64,000 bases of DNA from NCBI GenBank assembly GCA_032622095.1, contig CP136062.1, positions 3,718,001-3,782,000 of the forward strand. Direction: 5' to 3'. The DNA comes from Siphonodentalium dalli (taxonomy: Eukaryota; Mollusca; Scaphopoda; Gadilida; Siphonodentaliidae). This document shows, piece after piece, positions 36,101-50,850 of the stretch (the stretch's first letter is position 1; the number at the start of each line of letters is the position of its first letter). Under the pieces are notes generated by a model. The model had not been told where the DNA came from. It was given only the letters and a program-made list of their open reading frames with translations, and searched no databases. Both the position numbers and the translations under genes were made by a program.

Positions 36101-39100
36101 TGTACAGGATTTCCGCCACACGCAGTTCAGATTTTGATAAATTGGGTCAGGACGGGTCACGAAATAGAGTCGGGACCCCGGAAATTTACATAATACGCCA
36201 TTAAAATTTATGACGAGTAAGTATCACGGCCTAACTATTCGTGATTTCAATATCACAGAAAGGGCAGGCAATTCTGTATAGGATTTCCGACACAGGCAGT
36301 TGAGATTTTAAGAAATTGGGTCAGGACGGGTCACGAAATAGAGTCAGGACCCCGGAAATTCATATACTACGCCATTTAATGTGGTGCCGAGTAAGTATAA
36401 CGCCCTTACACTTCGTGATTTCCACAACACAGGCAGGGCAGCAGGCAATTATGTACAGGATTTCCGCCACTCGCAGTTCAGATTTTGAGAAATTGGGTCA
36501 GGACATGTCACGAAATAGAGTCGGGACCCCGAACATTAACATATTACGCCATTAACATTGGTGAGGAGTAAGTATCACGGCATAGCTATTCGTGATTTCG
36601 ATATCACAGACAAGGCAGGCAATTTTGTACAGGATTTCCGCCGCACGCAGTTGAAATTTTGATAACTTGGGTCAGGACAGGTCACGAAATAGAGTCGTGA
36701 CCCCGGAAATTTACATAATACGCCATTAAAATTGGTGACGAGTAAGTATCACGGCCTAACTCTCCGTGATTTCGACATCACAGACAGGGCAGCCAATTCT
36801 GTACAGGATTTCCGCCACACGCAGTTCAGATTTTGATAAATTGGGTCAGGACGGGTCACGAAATAGAGTCGGGACCCCCTAAATTTACATAATACGCCAT
36901 TAAAATTTATGACGAGTAAGTATCACGGCCTAACTATTCGTGATTTCAATATCACAGAAAGGGCAGGCAATTCTGTATAGGATTTCCGACACAGGCAGTT
37001 AAGATTTTAAGAAATTGGGTCAGGACGGGTCACGAAATAGAGTCAGGACCCCGGAAATTCATATACTACGCCATTTAATGTGGTGGCGAGTAAGTATAAC
37101 GGCCTTGCTCTTCGTGATTTCCACAACACAGGCAGGGTAGGCAATTCTGTACAGGATTTCCACCACCTTCAGTTCAGATTTTGAGAAATTGGGTCAGGAC
37201 GGGTCACGAAATAGAGTCGGGACCCCGAAAATTAACATATTACGCCATTAAAATTGGTGAGGAGTAAGTATCACGACCTAACTCTTCGTGATTCCGAAAT
37301 CACATACAGTGCAGCCAATTCTGTACAGGATTTCCGACACAAGCATTTCAGATTTTGAGAAATTGGGTCAGGACGGGTCACGAAATAGAGTCAGGACCCC
37401 TGGACATTCACATATTACGCCATTAAAATTGGTGACGAGTAAGTATCACGGCCTAACTCTGCGTGATGTCGACATCGCAGACAGGGCAGCCAATTATGTA
37501 CAGGATTTCCGCCACACGCAGTTCAGATTTTGATAAATTGGGTCAGGACGGGTCACGAAATAGAGTCAGGACCCCGGAAATTCATATATTACGCCATTAA
37601 AATTGGAGAGGAGTAAGTATCACGGCCTAGCTCTTCGTGATTTCGATATCACAGACAGGGAAGGCAATTCTGTACATGATTTCTGCCACACGCAGTTCAG
37701 ATTTTTATAAATTGGGTCAGGACATGTCACAAAATGTATTCGGGACACCGAAAATTCACATATTACGGCATTAAAATTGGTGAGGAGTAAGTATCACGGC
37801 CTCTCTCTCCGCGATGTCGACATCACAGACAGGGCAGCCAATTATGTATAGGATTTCCGCCACACGCAGTTCAGATTTTGATAAATTGGGTCAGGACGGG
37901 TCACGAAATAGATTCGGGACCCCGAAATTTACATAATACGCCATTAAAATTGGTGACGAGTAAGTATCACGGCCTAACTCTTCGTGATTTCAATATCACA
38001 GAAAGGGCAGGCAATTCTGTATAGGATTTCCGCCACAGGCAGTTGAGATTTTAAGAAATTGGGTCAGGACGGGTCACGAAATAGAGTCAGGACCCCGGAA
38101 ATTCATATACTACGCCATTTAATGTGGTGGCGAGTAAGTATAACGGCCTTACTCTTCGTGATGTCCACAACACAGGCAGGGCAGCAGGTAATTATGTACA
38201 GGATTTCCGCCACTCGCAGTTCAGATTTTGAGAAATTGGGTCAGGACGGGTCACGAAATAGAGTCGGGACCCCAAAAATTAACATATTACGCCATTACAA
38301 TTGGTGAGGAGTAAGTATCACGGCCAGCTCTTCCTGATTTCGACATCACAGACAGGGCAGCCAATTCTGTACAGGATTTCCGCCACAAGCAGTTCAGATT
38401 TTAAGAAATAGGGTCATGACGTGTCACGAATTAGAGTCGGGACCCCGAAAATTAACATATTACGCCATTAAAATTGGTGAGGAATGAGTATCACGGCCTA
38501 GCTCTTCGTGATTTCGATATCACAGACAGGGAAGTCAATTCTGTACAGGATTTCCGCCACAAGCAGTTCAGATTTTGAGAAATTGGGTCAGGACGTGTCA
38601 CGAAATAGAGTCGGACCCCGAAAATTAACATATTACGCCATTAAAATTGATGAGGAGTGAGTATCACGGCCTAGCTCTTCGTGATTTCGATATCACAGAC
38701 AGGACAGGCAATTATGTACAGGATTTCCGCCACACGCAGTTCAGATTTTGAGAAATTGGGTCATGACGGGTCACAAAATATATTCGGGACCCCGAAAATT
38801 CACATATTATGACATTAAAATTGGTGAGGAGTAAGTATCACGGCAAAAGTCTTCGTGATTTCGACATCACACACAGGGAAGGCAATTCTGTACAGGATTT
38901 CCGCCACACGCAGTTGAGATTTTGAAAAATTGGGTCAGGACGGGTCACGAAATAGAGTCGGGACCCCGAAAATTCATATACTACGCCATTTAATGTGGTG
39001 ACGAGTAAGTATAACGGCCTTGCTCTTCGTGATTTCCACAACACAGGCAGGGCAGGCAATTCTGTACAGGATTTCCGCCACACGCAGTTCAGATTTTGAG

Positions 39101-39660
39101 AAATAGGATCAGGACGTGTCACGAAATAGAGTCAGTACCCCGGAAATTCATATATTACGCCATTAAAATTTGTGAGGAGTAAGTATCACGGCCTAGCTCT
39201 TCGTGATCTAGATATCACAGACAGGGAAGGCAATTCTGTACAGGATTTCCGTTACACACAGTTCAGATTTTGAGAAATTGGGTCAGGACATGTCACGAAA
39301 TAGAGTCGGGACCCCGAACATTAACATATTACGCCATTAACATTGGTGAGGAGTAAGTATCACGGCATAGCTATTCGTGATTTCGATATCACAGACAGGG
39401 CAGGCAATTCTGTACAGGATTTCCGCCACACGCAGTTGAGATTTTGATAAATTGGGTCAGGACGGGTCACGAAATAGAGTCGTGACCCCGGGAATTTACA
39501 TAATACGCCATTGAAATTGGTGACGAGTAAGTATCACGGCCTAACTCTCCGTGATTTCGACATCACAGACAGGGCAGCCAATTCTGTACAGGATTTCCGC
39601 CACACGCAGTTCAGATTTTATGAAATAGGGTCAGGACGTGTCACGAAATAGAGTGGGGAC

Positions 39661-42600
39661 GAGTCATGACCCCGGACATTCACATATTACGCCATTAAAA
39701 TTGGCGAGGAGTAAGTATGACGGCATAACTCTTCGTGATTTCGACATCACACACAGGGAAGGCAATTCTGTACAGGATTTCCGCCACACGCAGTTCAGAT
39801 TTTTATAAATTGGGTCAGGACGGGTCAGGAAATAGAGTCGCGACCCCGAAAATTTACATAATACGCCATTAAAATTGGTGACGAGTAAGTATCACGGCCT
39901 AACTCTTCGTGATTTCGGTATCACAGACAGGGCAGGTAATTCTGTATAGGATTTCCGCCACACGCAGTTGAGATTTTAAGAAATTGGGTCAGGACCGGTC
40001 ACGAAATAGAGTCAGGACCCCGGAAATTAATATACTACGCCATTTAATGTGGTGACGAGTAAGTATAACGGCCTTGCTCTTCGTGATTTCCACAACAAAG
40101 GCAGGGCAGCCAATTCTGTACAGGAGTTCCGCCACACGCAGTTCAGATTTTTATAAATTGGATCAAGACGGGTCACGAAATAGAGTCAGGACACCGGAAA
40201 TTCATATATTACGCCATTTAAATTGGTGAGGAGTAACTATCATGGCCTAGCTCTTCGTGATTTCGATATCACAGACAGGGAAGGCAATTCTGTACAGGAC
40301 TTCCGCCACACGCAGTTCAGATTTTGAGAAATTGGATCAGGACATGTCACGAAATATATTCGGGACCCCGAAAATTCACATATTACGCCATTAATATTGG
40401 TGAGGAGTACGTATCACGGCCTAACTCTCCGTGATTTCGACATCACAGACAAGGCAGCCAATTATGTACAGGATTTCCGCCACAGACAGTTCAGATTTTG
40501 AGAAATTGGGTCAGGACGGGTCACGAAATAGAGTCAGGACCCCGGAAATTCACATATTACGCCATTAAAATTGGTGAGGAGTGACTACCACGGCCTAGCT
40601 CTTCGTGATTTCGATATCTATAACAGACAGGGCAGGCAATTATGTACAGGATTTCCGCCACACGCAGTTTAGATTTTGAGAAATTGGGTCAGGACGTGTC
40701 ACAAAATAGAGTCGGGACCCGAACATTCACATGTTACGCCATTAAAATTGATGAGGAGTGAGTATCACGGAATAAGTCTTCGAGATTTCGACATCACACA
40801 CAGGGAAGGCAATTCTGTACAGGATTTCCGCCACAAGCAGTTCAGATTTTGATAAATTGGGTCAGGACGGGTCACGAAATAGAGTCGGGATCCCGAAAAA
40901 TTACATAATACGCCATTAAAATTGGTGACGAGTCAGTATCACGGCCTAACTCTTCGTGATTTCGTTATCACAGACAGGGCAGGCAATTCTGTATAGGATT
41001 TCCGCCACACGCAGTTGAGATTTGAAGAAATTGGGTCAGGACGGGTCACGAAATAGAGTCAGGACCCCGAAAATTCATATACTACGCCATTTAATGTGGT
41101 GACGAGTAAGTATAACGGCCTTGCTCTTCGTGATTTCCACAACAAAGGCAGGGCAGGTAATTGTGTAAAGAATTTCCGCCACACGCAGTTCAGATTTTGA
41201 GAAATTGGGTCAGGACGGGTCACGAAATAGAGTCGGGACCCCGAAAATTAACATATTACGCCATTAAAATTGGTAAGGAGTAAGTATTACGACCTAACTC
41301 TCCGTTATTTCGACATCACAGACAGGGCAGCCAATTATGTACAGGATTTCCGCCACAGGCAGTTAAGATATTCAGAAATTGGGTCAGGACGGGTCACGAG
41401 ATAGAGTCATGACCCCGGACATTCACATATTACGCCATTAAAATTGGCGAGGAGTAAGTATGACGGCATAATTCTTCGTGATTTCGACATCACACACAGG
41501 GAAGGCAATTCTGTACAGGATTTCCGCCACACGCAGTTCAGATTTTTATGAATTGGGTCAGGACGGGTCAGGAAATAGAGTCGCGACCCCGAAAATTCAT
41601 ATACCTCGCCATTTAATGTGATGACGAGTAAGTATAACGGCCTTGCTCTTCGTGATTTCGATATCACAGACAGGGAAGGCAATTCTGTACAGGAATTCCG
41701 CCACACGCAGTTCAGAATTTCAGAAATTGGGTTAGGACATGTCACGAAATAGAGTCGGGACCCCGAAAATTAACATATTACGCAATTAAAATTGGTGAGG
41801 AGTAAGTATCACGGCCTAGCTCTTCGTGATTTCGATATCACAGACAGGGCAGGCAATTCTGTACAAGATTTCCGCTACACGCAGTATCATATTTTGAGAA
41901 ATTGGGTCAGGACGGGTCACAAAATATATTCGGGACCCCGAAAATTCACATATTACGCCATTAAAATTGGTGAGGAGTAAGTATCACGGCCTAACTCTCC
42001 GTGATTTCGACATCCCAGACAGGGCAGCCAATTTTGTACAGGATTTCCGCCGCACGCAGTTCAGATTTTGAGAAATTGGGTCAGAACGGGTCACGAAATA
42101 GAGTCAGGACCCCGGAAATTCATATACTACGCCATTTATTGTGGTGACGTGTAAGTATAACGGCCTTGATCTTCGTGATTTCCACAACACAGGCAGGGCA
42201 GGCAATTCTGTACAGGATTTCCGCCACACGCAGTTCATATTTTGAGAAATTGGGACTGGACGGGTCACGAAATAGAGTCGGGACCCCGATAATTAACATA
42301 TTACGCCATTAAAATTGGTAAGGAGTAAGTATTACGACCTAACTCTCCGTTATTTCGACATCACAGACAGGGCAGGAAATTCTGTACAGGATTTCCGCCA
42401 CAGGCAGTTAAGATATTCAGAAATTGGGTCAGGACGGGTCACGAGATAGAGTCATGACCCCGGACATTCACATATTACGCCATTAAAATTGGCGAGGAGT
42501 AAGTATGACGGCATAACTCTTCGTGATTTCGACATCACACACAGGGAAGGCAATTCTGTACAGGATTTCCGCCACACGCAGTTCAGATTTTTATAAATTG

Positions 42601-45600
42601 GGTCAGGACGGGTCAGGAAATAGAGTCACGACCCCGAAAATTTACATAATACGCCATTAAAATTGGTGACGAGTAAGTATCACGGCCTAACTCTTCGTGA
42701 TTTCGGTATCACAGACAGGGCAGGTAATTCTGTATAGGATTTCCGCCACACGCAGTTGAGATTTTAAGAAATTGGGTCAGGACCGGTCACGAAATAGAGT
42801 CAGGACCCCGGAAATTCATATACTACGCCATTTAATGTGGTGACGAGTAAGTATAACGGCCTTGCTCTTCGTGATTTCCACAACAAAGGCAGGGCAGCCA
42901 ATTCTGTACAGGAGTTCCGCCACACGCAGTTCAGATTTTTATAAATTGGATCAGGACGGGTCACGAAATAGAGTCAGGACACCGGAAATTCATATATTAC
43001 GCCATTTAAATTGGTGAGGAGTAAGTATCATGGCCTAGCTCTTCGTGATTTCGATATCACAGACAGGGAAGGCAATTCTGTACAGGACTTCCGCCACACG
43101 CAGTTCAGATTTTGAGAAATTGGATCAGGACATGTCACGAAATATATTCGGGACCCCGAAAATTCACATATTACGCCATTAAAATTGGTGAGGAGTACGT
43201 ATCACGGCCTAACTCTCCGTGATTTCGACATCACAGACAAGGCAGCCAATTATGTACAGGATTTCCGCCACAGACAGTTCAGATTTTGAGAAATTGGGTC
43301 AGGACGGGTCACGAAATAGAGTCAGGACCCCGGAAATTCACATATTACGCCATTAAAATTGGTGAGCAGTGACTACCACGGCCTAGCTCTTCGTGATTTC
43401 GATATCTATAACAGACAGGGCAGGCAATTATGTACAGGATTTCCGCCACACGCAGTTTAGATTTTGAGAAATTGGGTCAGGACGTGTCACAAAATAGAGT
43501 CGGGACCCGAACATTCACATGTTACGCCATTAAAATTGATGAGGAGTGAGTATCACGGAATAAGTCTTCGAGATTTCGACATCACACACAGGGAAGGCAA
43601 TTCTGTACAGGATTTCCGCCACAAGCAGTTCAGATTTTGATAAATTGGGTCAGGACGGGTCACGAAATAGAGTCGGGATCCCGAAAAATTACATAATACG
43701 CCATTAAAATTGGTGACGAGTCAGTATCACGGCCTAACTCTTCGTGATTTCGTTATCACAGACAGGGCAGGCAATTCTGTATAGGATTTCCGCCACACGC
43801 AGTTGAGATTTGAAGAAATTGGGTCAGGACGGGTCACGAAATAGAGTCAGGACCCCGAAAATTCATATACTACGCCATTTAATGTGGTGACGAGTAAGTA
43901 TAACGGCCTTGCTCTTCGTGATTTCCACAACAAAGGCAGGGCAGGTAATTGTGTAAAGAATTTCCGCCACACGCAGTTCAGATTTTGAGAAATTGGGTCA
44001 GGACGGGTCACGAAATAGAGTCGGGACCCCGAAAATTAACATATTACGCCATTAAAATTGGTAAGGAGTAAGTATTACGACCTAACTCTCCGTTATTTCG
44101 ACATCACAGACAGGGCAGCCAATTATGTACAGGATTTCCGCCACAGGCAGTTAAGATATTCAGAAATTGGGTCAGGACGGGTCACGAGATAGAGTCATGA
44201 CCCCGGACATTCACATATTACGCCATTAAAATTGGCGAGGAGTAAGTATGACGGCATAATTCTTCGTGATTTCGACATCACACACAGGGAAGGCAATTCT
44301 GTACAGGATTTCCGCCACACGCAGTTCAGATTTTTATGAATTGGGTCAGGACGGGTCAGGAAATAGAGTCGCGACCCCGAAAATTCATATACCTCGCCAT
44401 TTAATGTGATGACGAGTAAGTATAACGGCCTTGCTCTTCGTGATTTCGATATCACAGACAGGGAAGGCAATTCTGCACAGGAATTCCGCCACACGCAGTT
44501 CAGAATTTCAGAAATTGGGTTAGGACATGTCACGAAATAGAGTCGGGACCCCGAAAATTAACATATTACGCAATTAAAATTGGTGAGGAGTAAGTATCAC
44601 GGCCTAGCTCTTCGTGATTTCGATATCACAGACAGGGCAGGCAATTCTGTACAAGATTTCCGCTACACGCAGTATCATATTTTGAGAAATTGGGTCAGGA
44701 CGGGTCACAAAATATATTCGGGACCCCGAAAATTCACATATTACGCCATTAAAATTGGTGAGGAGTAAGTATCACGGCCTAACTCTCCGTGATTTCGACA
44801 TCCCAGACAGGGCAGCCAATTTTGTACAGGATTTCCGCCGCACGCAGTTCAGATTTTGAGAAATTGGGTCAGAACGGGTCACGAAATAGAGTCAGGACCC
44901 CGGAAATTCATATACTACGCCATTTATTGTGGTGACGTGTAAGTATAACGGCCTTGATCTTCGTGATTTCCACAACACAGGCAGGGCAGGCAATTCTGTA
45001 CAGGATTTCCGCCACACGCAGTTCATATTTTGAGAAATTGGGACTGGACGGGTCACGAAATAGAGTCGGGACCCCGATAATTAACATATTACGCCATTAA
45101 ATTTGGTAAGGAGTAAGTATTACGACCTAACTCTCCGTTATTTCGACATCACAGACAGGGCAGGAAATTCTGTACAGGATTTCCGCCACAGGCAGTTAAG
45201 ATATTCAGAAATTGGGTCAGGACGGGTCACGAGATAGAGTCATGACCCCGGACATTCACATATTACGCCATTAAAATTGGCGAGGAGTAAGTATGACGGC
45301 ATAACTCTTCGTGATTTCGACATCACACACAGGGAAGGCAATTCTGTACAGGATTTCCGCCACACGCAGTTCAGATTTTTATAAATTGGGTCAGGACGGG
45401 TCAGGAAATAGAGTCACGACCCCGAAAATTTACATAATACGCCATTAAAATTGGTGACGAGTAAGTATCACGGCCTAACTCTTCGTGATTTCGGTATCAC
45501 AGACAGGGCAGGTAATTCTGTATAGGATTTCCGCCACACGCAGTTGAGATTTTAAGAAATTGGGTCAGGACCGGTCACGAAATAGAGTCAGGACCCCGGA

Positions 45601-48600
45601 AATTCATATACTACGCCATTTAATGTGGTGACGAGTAAGTATAACGGCCTTGCTCTTCGTGATTTCCACAACAAAGGCAGGGCAGCCAATTCTGTACAGG
45701 AGTTCCGCCACACGCAGTTCAGATTTTTATAAATTGGATCAGGACGGGTCACGAAATAGAGTCAGGACACCGGAAATTCATATATTACGCCATTTAAATT
45801 GGTGAGGAGTAAGTATCATGGCCTAGCTCTTCGTGATTTCGATATCACAGACAGGGAAGGCAATTCTGTACAGGACTTCCGCCACACGCAGTTCAGATTT
45901 TGAGAAATTGGATCAGGACATGTCACGAAATATATTCGGGACCCCGAAAATTCACATATTACGCCATTAAAATTGGTGAGGAGTACGTATCACGGCCTAA
46001 CTCTCCGTGATTTCGACATCACAGACAAGGCAGCCAATTATGTACAGGATTTCCGCCACAGACAGTTCAGATTTTGAGAAATTGGGTCAGGACGGGTCAC
46101 GAAATAGAGTCAGGACCCCGGAAATTCACATATTACGCCATTAAAATTGGTGAGCAGTGACTACCACGGCCTAGCTCTTCGTGATTTCGATATCTATAAC
46201 AGACAGGGCAGGCAATTATGTACAGGATTTCCGCCACACGCAGTTTAGATTTTGAGAAATTGGGTCAGGACGTGTCACAAATTAGAGTCGGGACCCGAAC
46301 ATTCACATGTTACGCCATTAAAATTGATGAGGAGTGAGTATGACGGAATAAGTCTTCGAGATTTCGACATCACACACAGGGAAGGCAATTCTGTACAGGA
46401 TTTCCGCCACAAGCAGTTCAGATTTTGATAAATTGGGTCAGGACGGGTCACGAAATAGAGTCGGGATCCCGAAAATTTACATAATACGCCATTAAAATTG
46501 GTGACGAGTCAGTATCACGGCCTAACTCTTCGTGATTTCGATATCACAGACAGGGCAGGCAATTCTGTATAGGATTTCCGCCACACGCAGTTGAGATTTG
46601 AAGAAATTGGGTCAGGACGGGTCACGAAATAGAGTCAGGACCCCGAAAATTCATATACTACGCCATTTAATGTGGTGACGAGTAAGTATAACGGCCTTGC
46701 TCTTCGTGATTTCCACAACAAAGGCAGGGCAGGTAATTGTGTAAAGAATTTCCGCCACACGCAGTTCAGATTTTGAGAAATTGGGTCAGGACGGGTCACG
46801 AAATAGAGTCGGGACCCCGAAAATTAACATATTACGCCATTAAAATTGGTAAGGAGTAAGTATTACGACCTAACTCTCCGTTATTTCGACATCACAGACA
46901 GGGCAGCCAATTATGTACAGGATTTCCGCCACAGGCAGTTAAGATATTCAGAAATTGGGTCAGGACGGGTCACGAGATAGAGTCATGACCCCGGACATTC
47001 ACATATTACGCCATTAAAATTGGCGAGGAGTAAGTATGACGGCATAACTCTTCGTGATTTCGACATCACACACAGGGAAGGCAATTCTGTACAGGATTTC
47101 CGCCACACGCAGTTCAGATTTTTATAAATTGGGTCAGGACGGGTCAGGAAATTGAGTCGCGACCCCGAAAATTCATATACCTCGCCATTTAATGTGATGA
47201 CGAGTAAGTATAACGGCCTTGCTCTTCGTGATTTCGATATCACAGACAGGGAAGGCAATTCTGTACAGGAATTCCGCCACACGCAGTTCAGAATTTCGGA
47301 AATTGGGTTAGGACATGTCACGAAATAGAGTCGGGACCCCGAAAATTAACATATTACGCAATTAAAATTGGTGAGGAGTAAGTATCACGGCCTAGCTCTT
47401 CGTGATTTCGATATCACAGACAGGGCAGCCAATTCTGTACAAGATTTCCTCTACACGCAGTATCATATTTTGAGAAATTGGGTCAGGACGGGTCACAAAA
47501 TATATTCGGGACCCCGAAAATTCACATATTACGCCATTAAAATTGGTGAGGAGTAAGTATCACGGCCTAACTCTCCGTGATTTCGACATCCCAGACAGGG
47601 CAGCCAATTTTGTACAGGATTTTCGCCGCACGCAGTTCAGATTTTGAGAAATTGGGTCAGAACGGGTCACGAAATAGAGTCAGGACCCCGGAAATTCATA
47701 TACTACGCCATTTATTGTGGTGACGTGTAAGTATAACGGCCTTGATCTTCGTGATTTCCACAACACAGGCAGGGCAGGCAATTCTGTACAGGATTTCCGC
47801 CACACGCAGTTCATATTTTGAGAAATTGGGACTGGACGGGTCACGAAATAGAGTCGGGACCCCGAAAATTATCATATTACGCCATTAAAATTGGTAAGGA
47901 GTAAGTATTACGACCTAACTCTCCGTTATTTCGACATCACAGACAGGGCAGGAAATTCTGTACAGGATTTCCGCCACAGGCAGTTAAGATATTCAGAAAT
48001 TGGGTCAGGACGGGTCACGAGATAGAGTCATGACCCCGGACATTCACATATTACGCCATTAAAATTGGCGAGGAGTAAGTATGACGGCATAACTCTTCGT
48101 GATTTCGACATCACACACAGGGAAGGCAATTCTGTACAGGATTTCCGCCACACGCAGTTCAGATTTTTATAAATTGGGTCAGGACGGGTCAGGAAATAGA
48201 GTCGCGACCCCGAAAATTTACATAATACGCCATTAAAATTGGTGACGAGTAAGTATCACGGCCTAACTCTTCGTGATTTCGGTATCACAGACAGGGCAGG
48301 TAATTCTGTATAGGATTTCCGCCACACGCAGTTGAGATTTTAAGAAATTGGGTCAGGACCGGTCACGAAATAGAGTCAGGACCCCGGAAATTCATATACT
48401 ACGCCATTTAATGTGGTGACGAGTAAGTATAACGGCCTTGCTCTTCGTGATTTCCACAACAAAGGCAGGGCAGCCAATTCTGTACAGGAGTTCCGCCACA
48501 CGCAGTTCAGATTTTTATAAATTGGATCAGGACGGGTCACGAAATAGAGTCAGGACACCGGAAATTCATATATTACGCCATTTAAATTGGTGAGGAGTAA

Positions 48601-49825
48601 GTATCATGGCCTAGCTCTTCGTGATTTCGATATCACAGACAGGGAAGGCAATTCTGTACAGGACTTCCGCCACACGCAGTTCAGATTTTGAGTAATTGGA
48701 TCAGGACATGTCACGAAATATATTCGGGACCCCGAAAATTCACATATTACGCCATTAAAATTGGTGAGGAGTACGTATCACGGCTTAACTCTCCGTGATT
48801 TCGACATCACAGACAAGGCAGCCAATTATGTACAGGATTTCCGCCACAGACAGTTCAGATTTTGAGAAATTGGGTCAGGACGGGTCACGAAATAGAGTCA
48901 GGACCCCGGAAATTCACATATCACGCCATTAAAATTGGTGAGGAGTGACTACCACGGCCTAGCTCTTCGTGATTTCGATATCTATAACAGACAGGGCAGG
49001 CAATTATGTACAGGATTTCCGCCACACGCAGTTTAGATTTTGAGAAATTGGGTCAGGACGTGTCACAAAATAGAGTCGGGACCCGAACATTCACATGTTA
49101 CGCCATTAAAATTGATGAGGAGTGAGTATCACGGAATAAGTCTTCGAGATTTCGACATCACACACAGGGAAGGCAATTCTGTACAGGATTTCTGCCACAA
49201 GCAGTTCAGATTTTGATAAATTGGGTCAGGACGGGTCACGAAATAGAGTCGGGATCCCGAAAATTTACATAATACGCCATTAAAATTGGTGACGAGTCAG
49301 TATCACGGCCTAACTCTTCGTGATTTCGATATCACAGACAGAGCAGGCAATTCTGTATAGGATTTCCGCCACACGCAGTTGAGATTTGAAGAAATTGGGT
49401 CAGGACGGGTCACGAAATAGAGTCAGGACCCCGAAAATTCATATACTACGCCATTTAATGTGGTGACGAGTAAGTATAACGGCCTTGCTCTTCGTGATTT
49501 CCACAACAAAGGCAGGGCAGGTAATTGTGTAAAGAATTTCCGCCACACGCAGTTCAGATTTTGAGAAATTGGGTCAGGACGGGTCACGAAATAGAGTCGG
49601 GACCCCGAAAATTAACATATTACGCCATTAAAATTGGTAAGGAGTAAGTATTACGACCTAACTCTCCGTTATTTCGACATCACAGACAGGGCAGCCAATT
49701 ATGCACAGGATTTCCGCCACAGGCAGTTAAGATATTCAGAAATTGGGTCAGGACGGGTCACGAGATAGAGTCATGACCCCGGACATTCACATATTACGCC
49801 ATTAAAATTGGCGAGGAGTAAGTAT
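39661..49825 (+). repeat. 16-mer higher-order repeat array, period 2,788 bp
   Basis: Three complete copies (about 39661-42450, 42451-45238, 45239-48026) and a partial fourth to about 49825. Equivalent landmarks fall at exact 2,788-bp steps, for example 41407/44195/46983 and 41792/44580/47368, so indels are nearly absent between copies. Private variants include GAGTCATGACCCCGGACATT, ATACCTCGCCATTTAATGTG and GTAATTGTGTAAAGAATTTC. This is the youngest amplification in the array. Confidence 0.93.
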
Positions 49826-50850
49826 CATGTCCTAGCTCTTCGTGATTTCGATATCACAGACAGGGAAACAATTCTCTACAGGACTTCCGCCAAACGCAGT
49901 TCAGATTTTGAGAAATTGGGTCAGGACATGTCACGAAATAGAGTCGGGAGCCCGAAAATTAACATATTACGCCATTAAAATTGATGAGGAGTGAGTATCA
50001 CGGAATAAGTCTTCGAGATTTCGACATCACACACAGGGAAGGCAATTCTGTACAGGATTTCTGCCACAAGCAGTTCAGATTTTGATAAATTGGGTCAGGA
50101 CGGGTCACGAAATAGAGTCGGGATCCCGAAAATTTACATAATACGCCATTAAAATTGGTGACGAGTCAGTATCACGGCCTAACTCTTCGTGATTTCGATA
50201 TCACAGACAGAGCAGGCAATTCTGTATAGGATTTCCGCCACACGCAGTTGAGATTTGAAGAAATTGGGTCAGGACGGGTCACGAAATAGAGTCAGGACCC
50301 CGAAAATTCATATACTACGCCATTTAATGTGGTGACGAGTAAGTATAACGGCCTTGCTCTTCGTGATTTCCACAACAAAGGCAGGGCAGGTAATTGTGTA
50401 AAGAATGTCCGCCACACGCAGTTCAGATTTTGAGAAATTGGGTCAGGACGGGTCACGAAATAGAGTCGGGACCCCGAAAATTAACATATTACGCCATTAA
50501 AATTGGTGAGGAGTAAGTATCACGGCCTAGCTCTCGGTGATTTCGACATCACAGACAGGGCAGCCAATTATGTACAGGATTTCCGCCACACGCAGTTCAG
50601 ATTTTGAGATATTGGGTCAGGACGGGTCACGAAATAGAGTCAGTACCCCGGAAATTCATATATTAGGCCATTTAAATTGGTGAGGAGTAAGTATCATGTC
50701 CTAGCTCTTCGTGATTTCGATATCACAGACAGGGAAACAATTCTCTACAGGACTTCCGCCAAACGCAGTTCAGATTTTGAGAAATTGGGTCAGGACATGT
50801 CACGAAATAGAGTCGGGAGCCCGAAAATTAACATATTACGCCATATAAAT
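49110..50850 (+). repeat. local 870-bp duplication (5 monomers)
   Basis: ATTGATGAGGAGTGAGTATC occurs at 49111 and 49980. The private variant CATGTCCTAGCTCTTCG followed by GGGAAACAATTCTCTACAGG occurs at about 49826 and 50696. The duplication interrupts the fourth 2,788-bp unit, whose later part resumes about 1,565 bp (nine monomers) displaced near 51,650. Confidence 0.75.
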
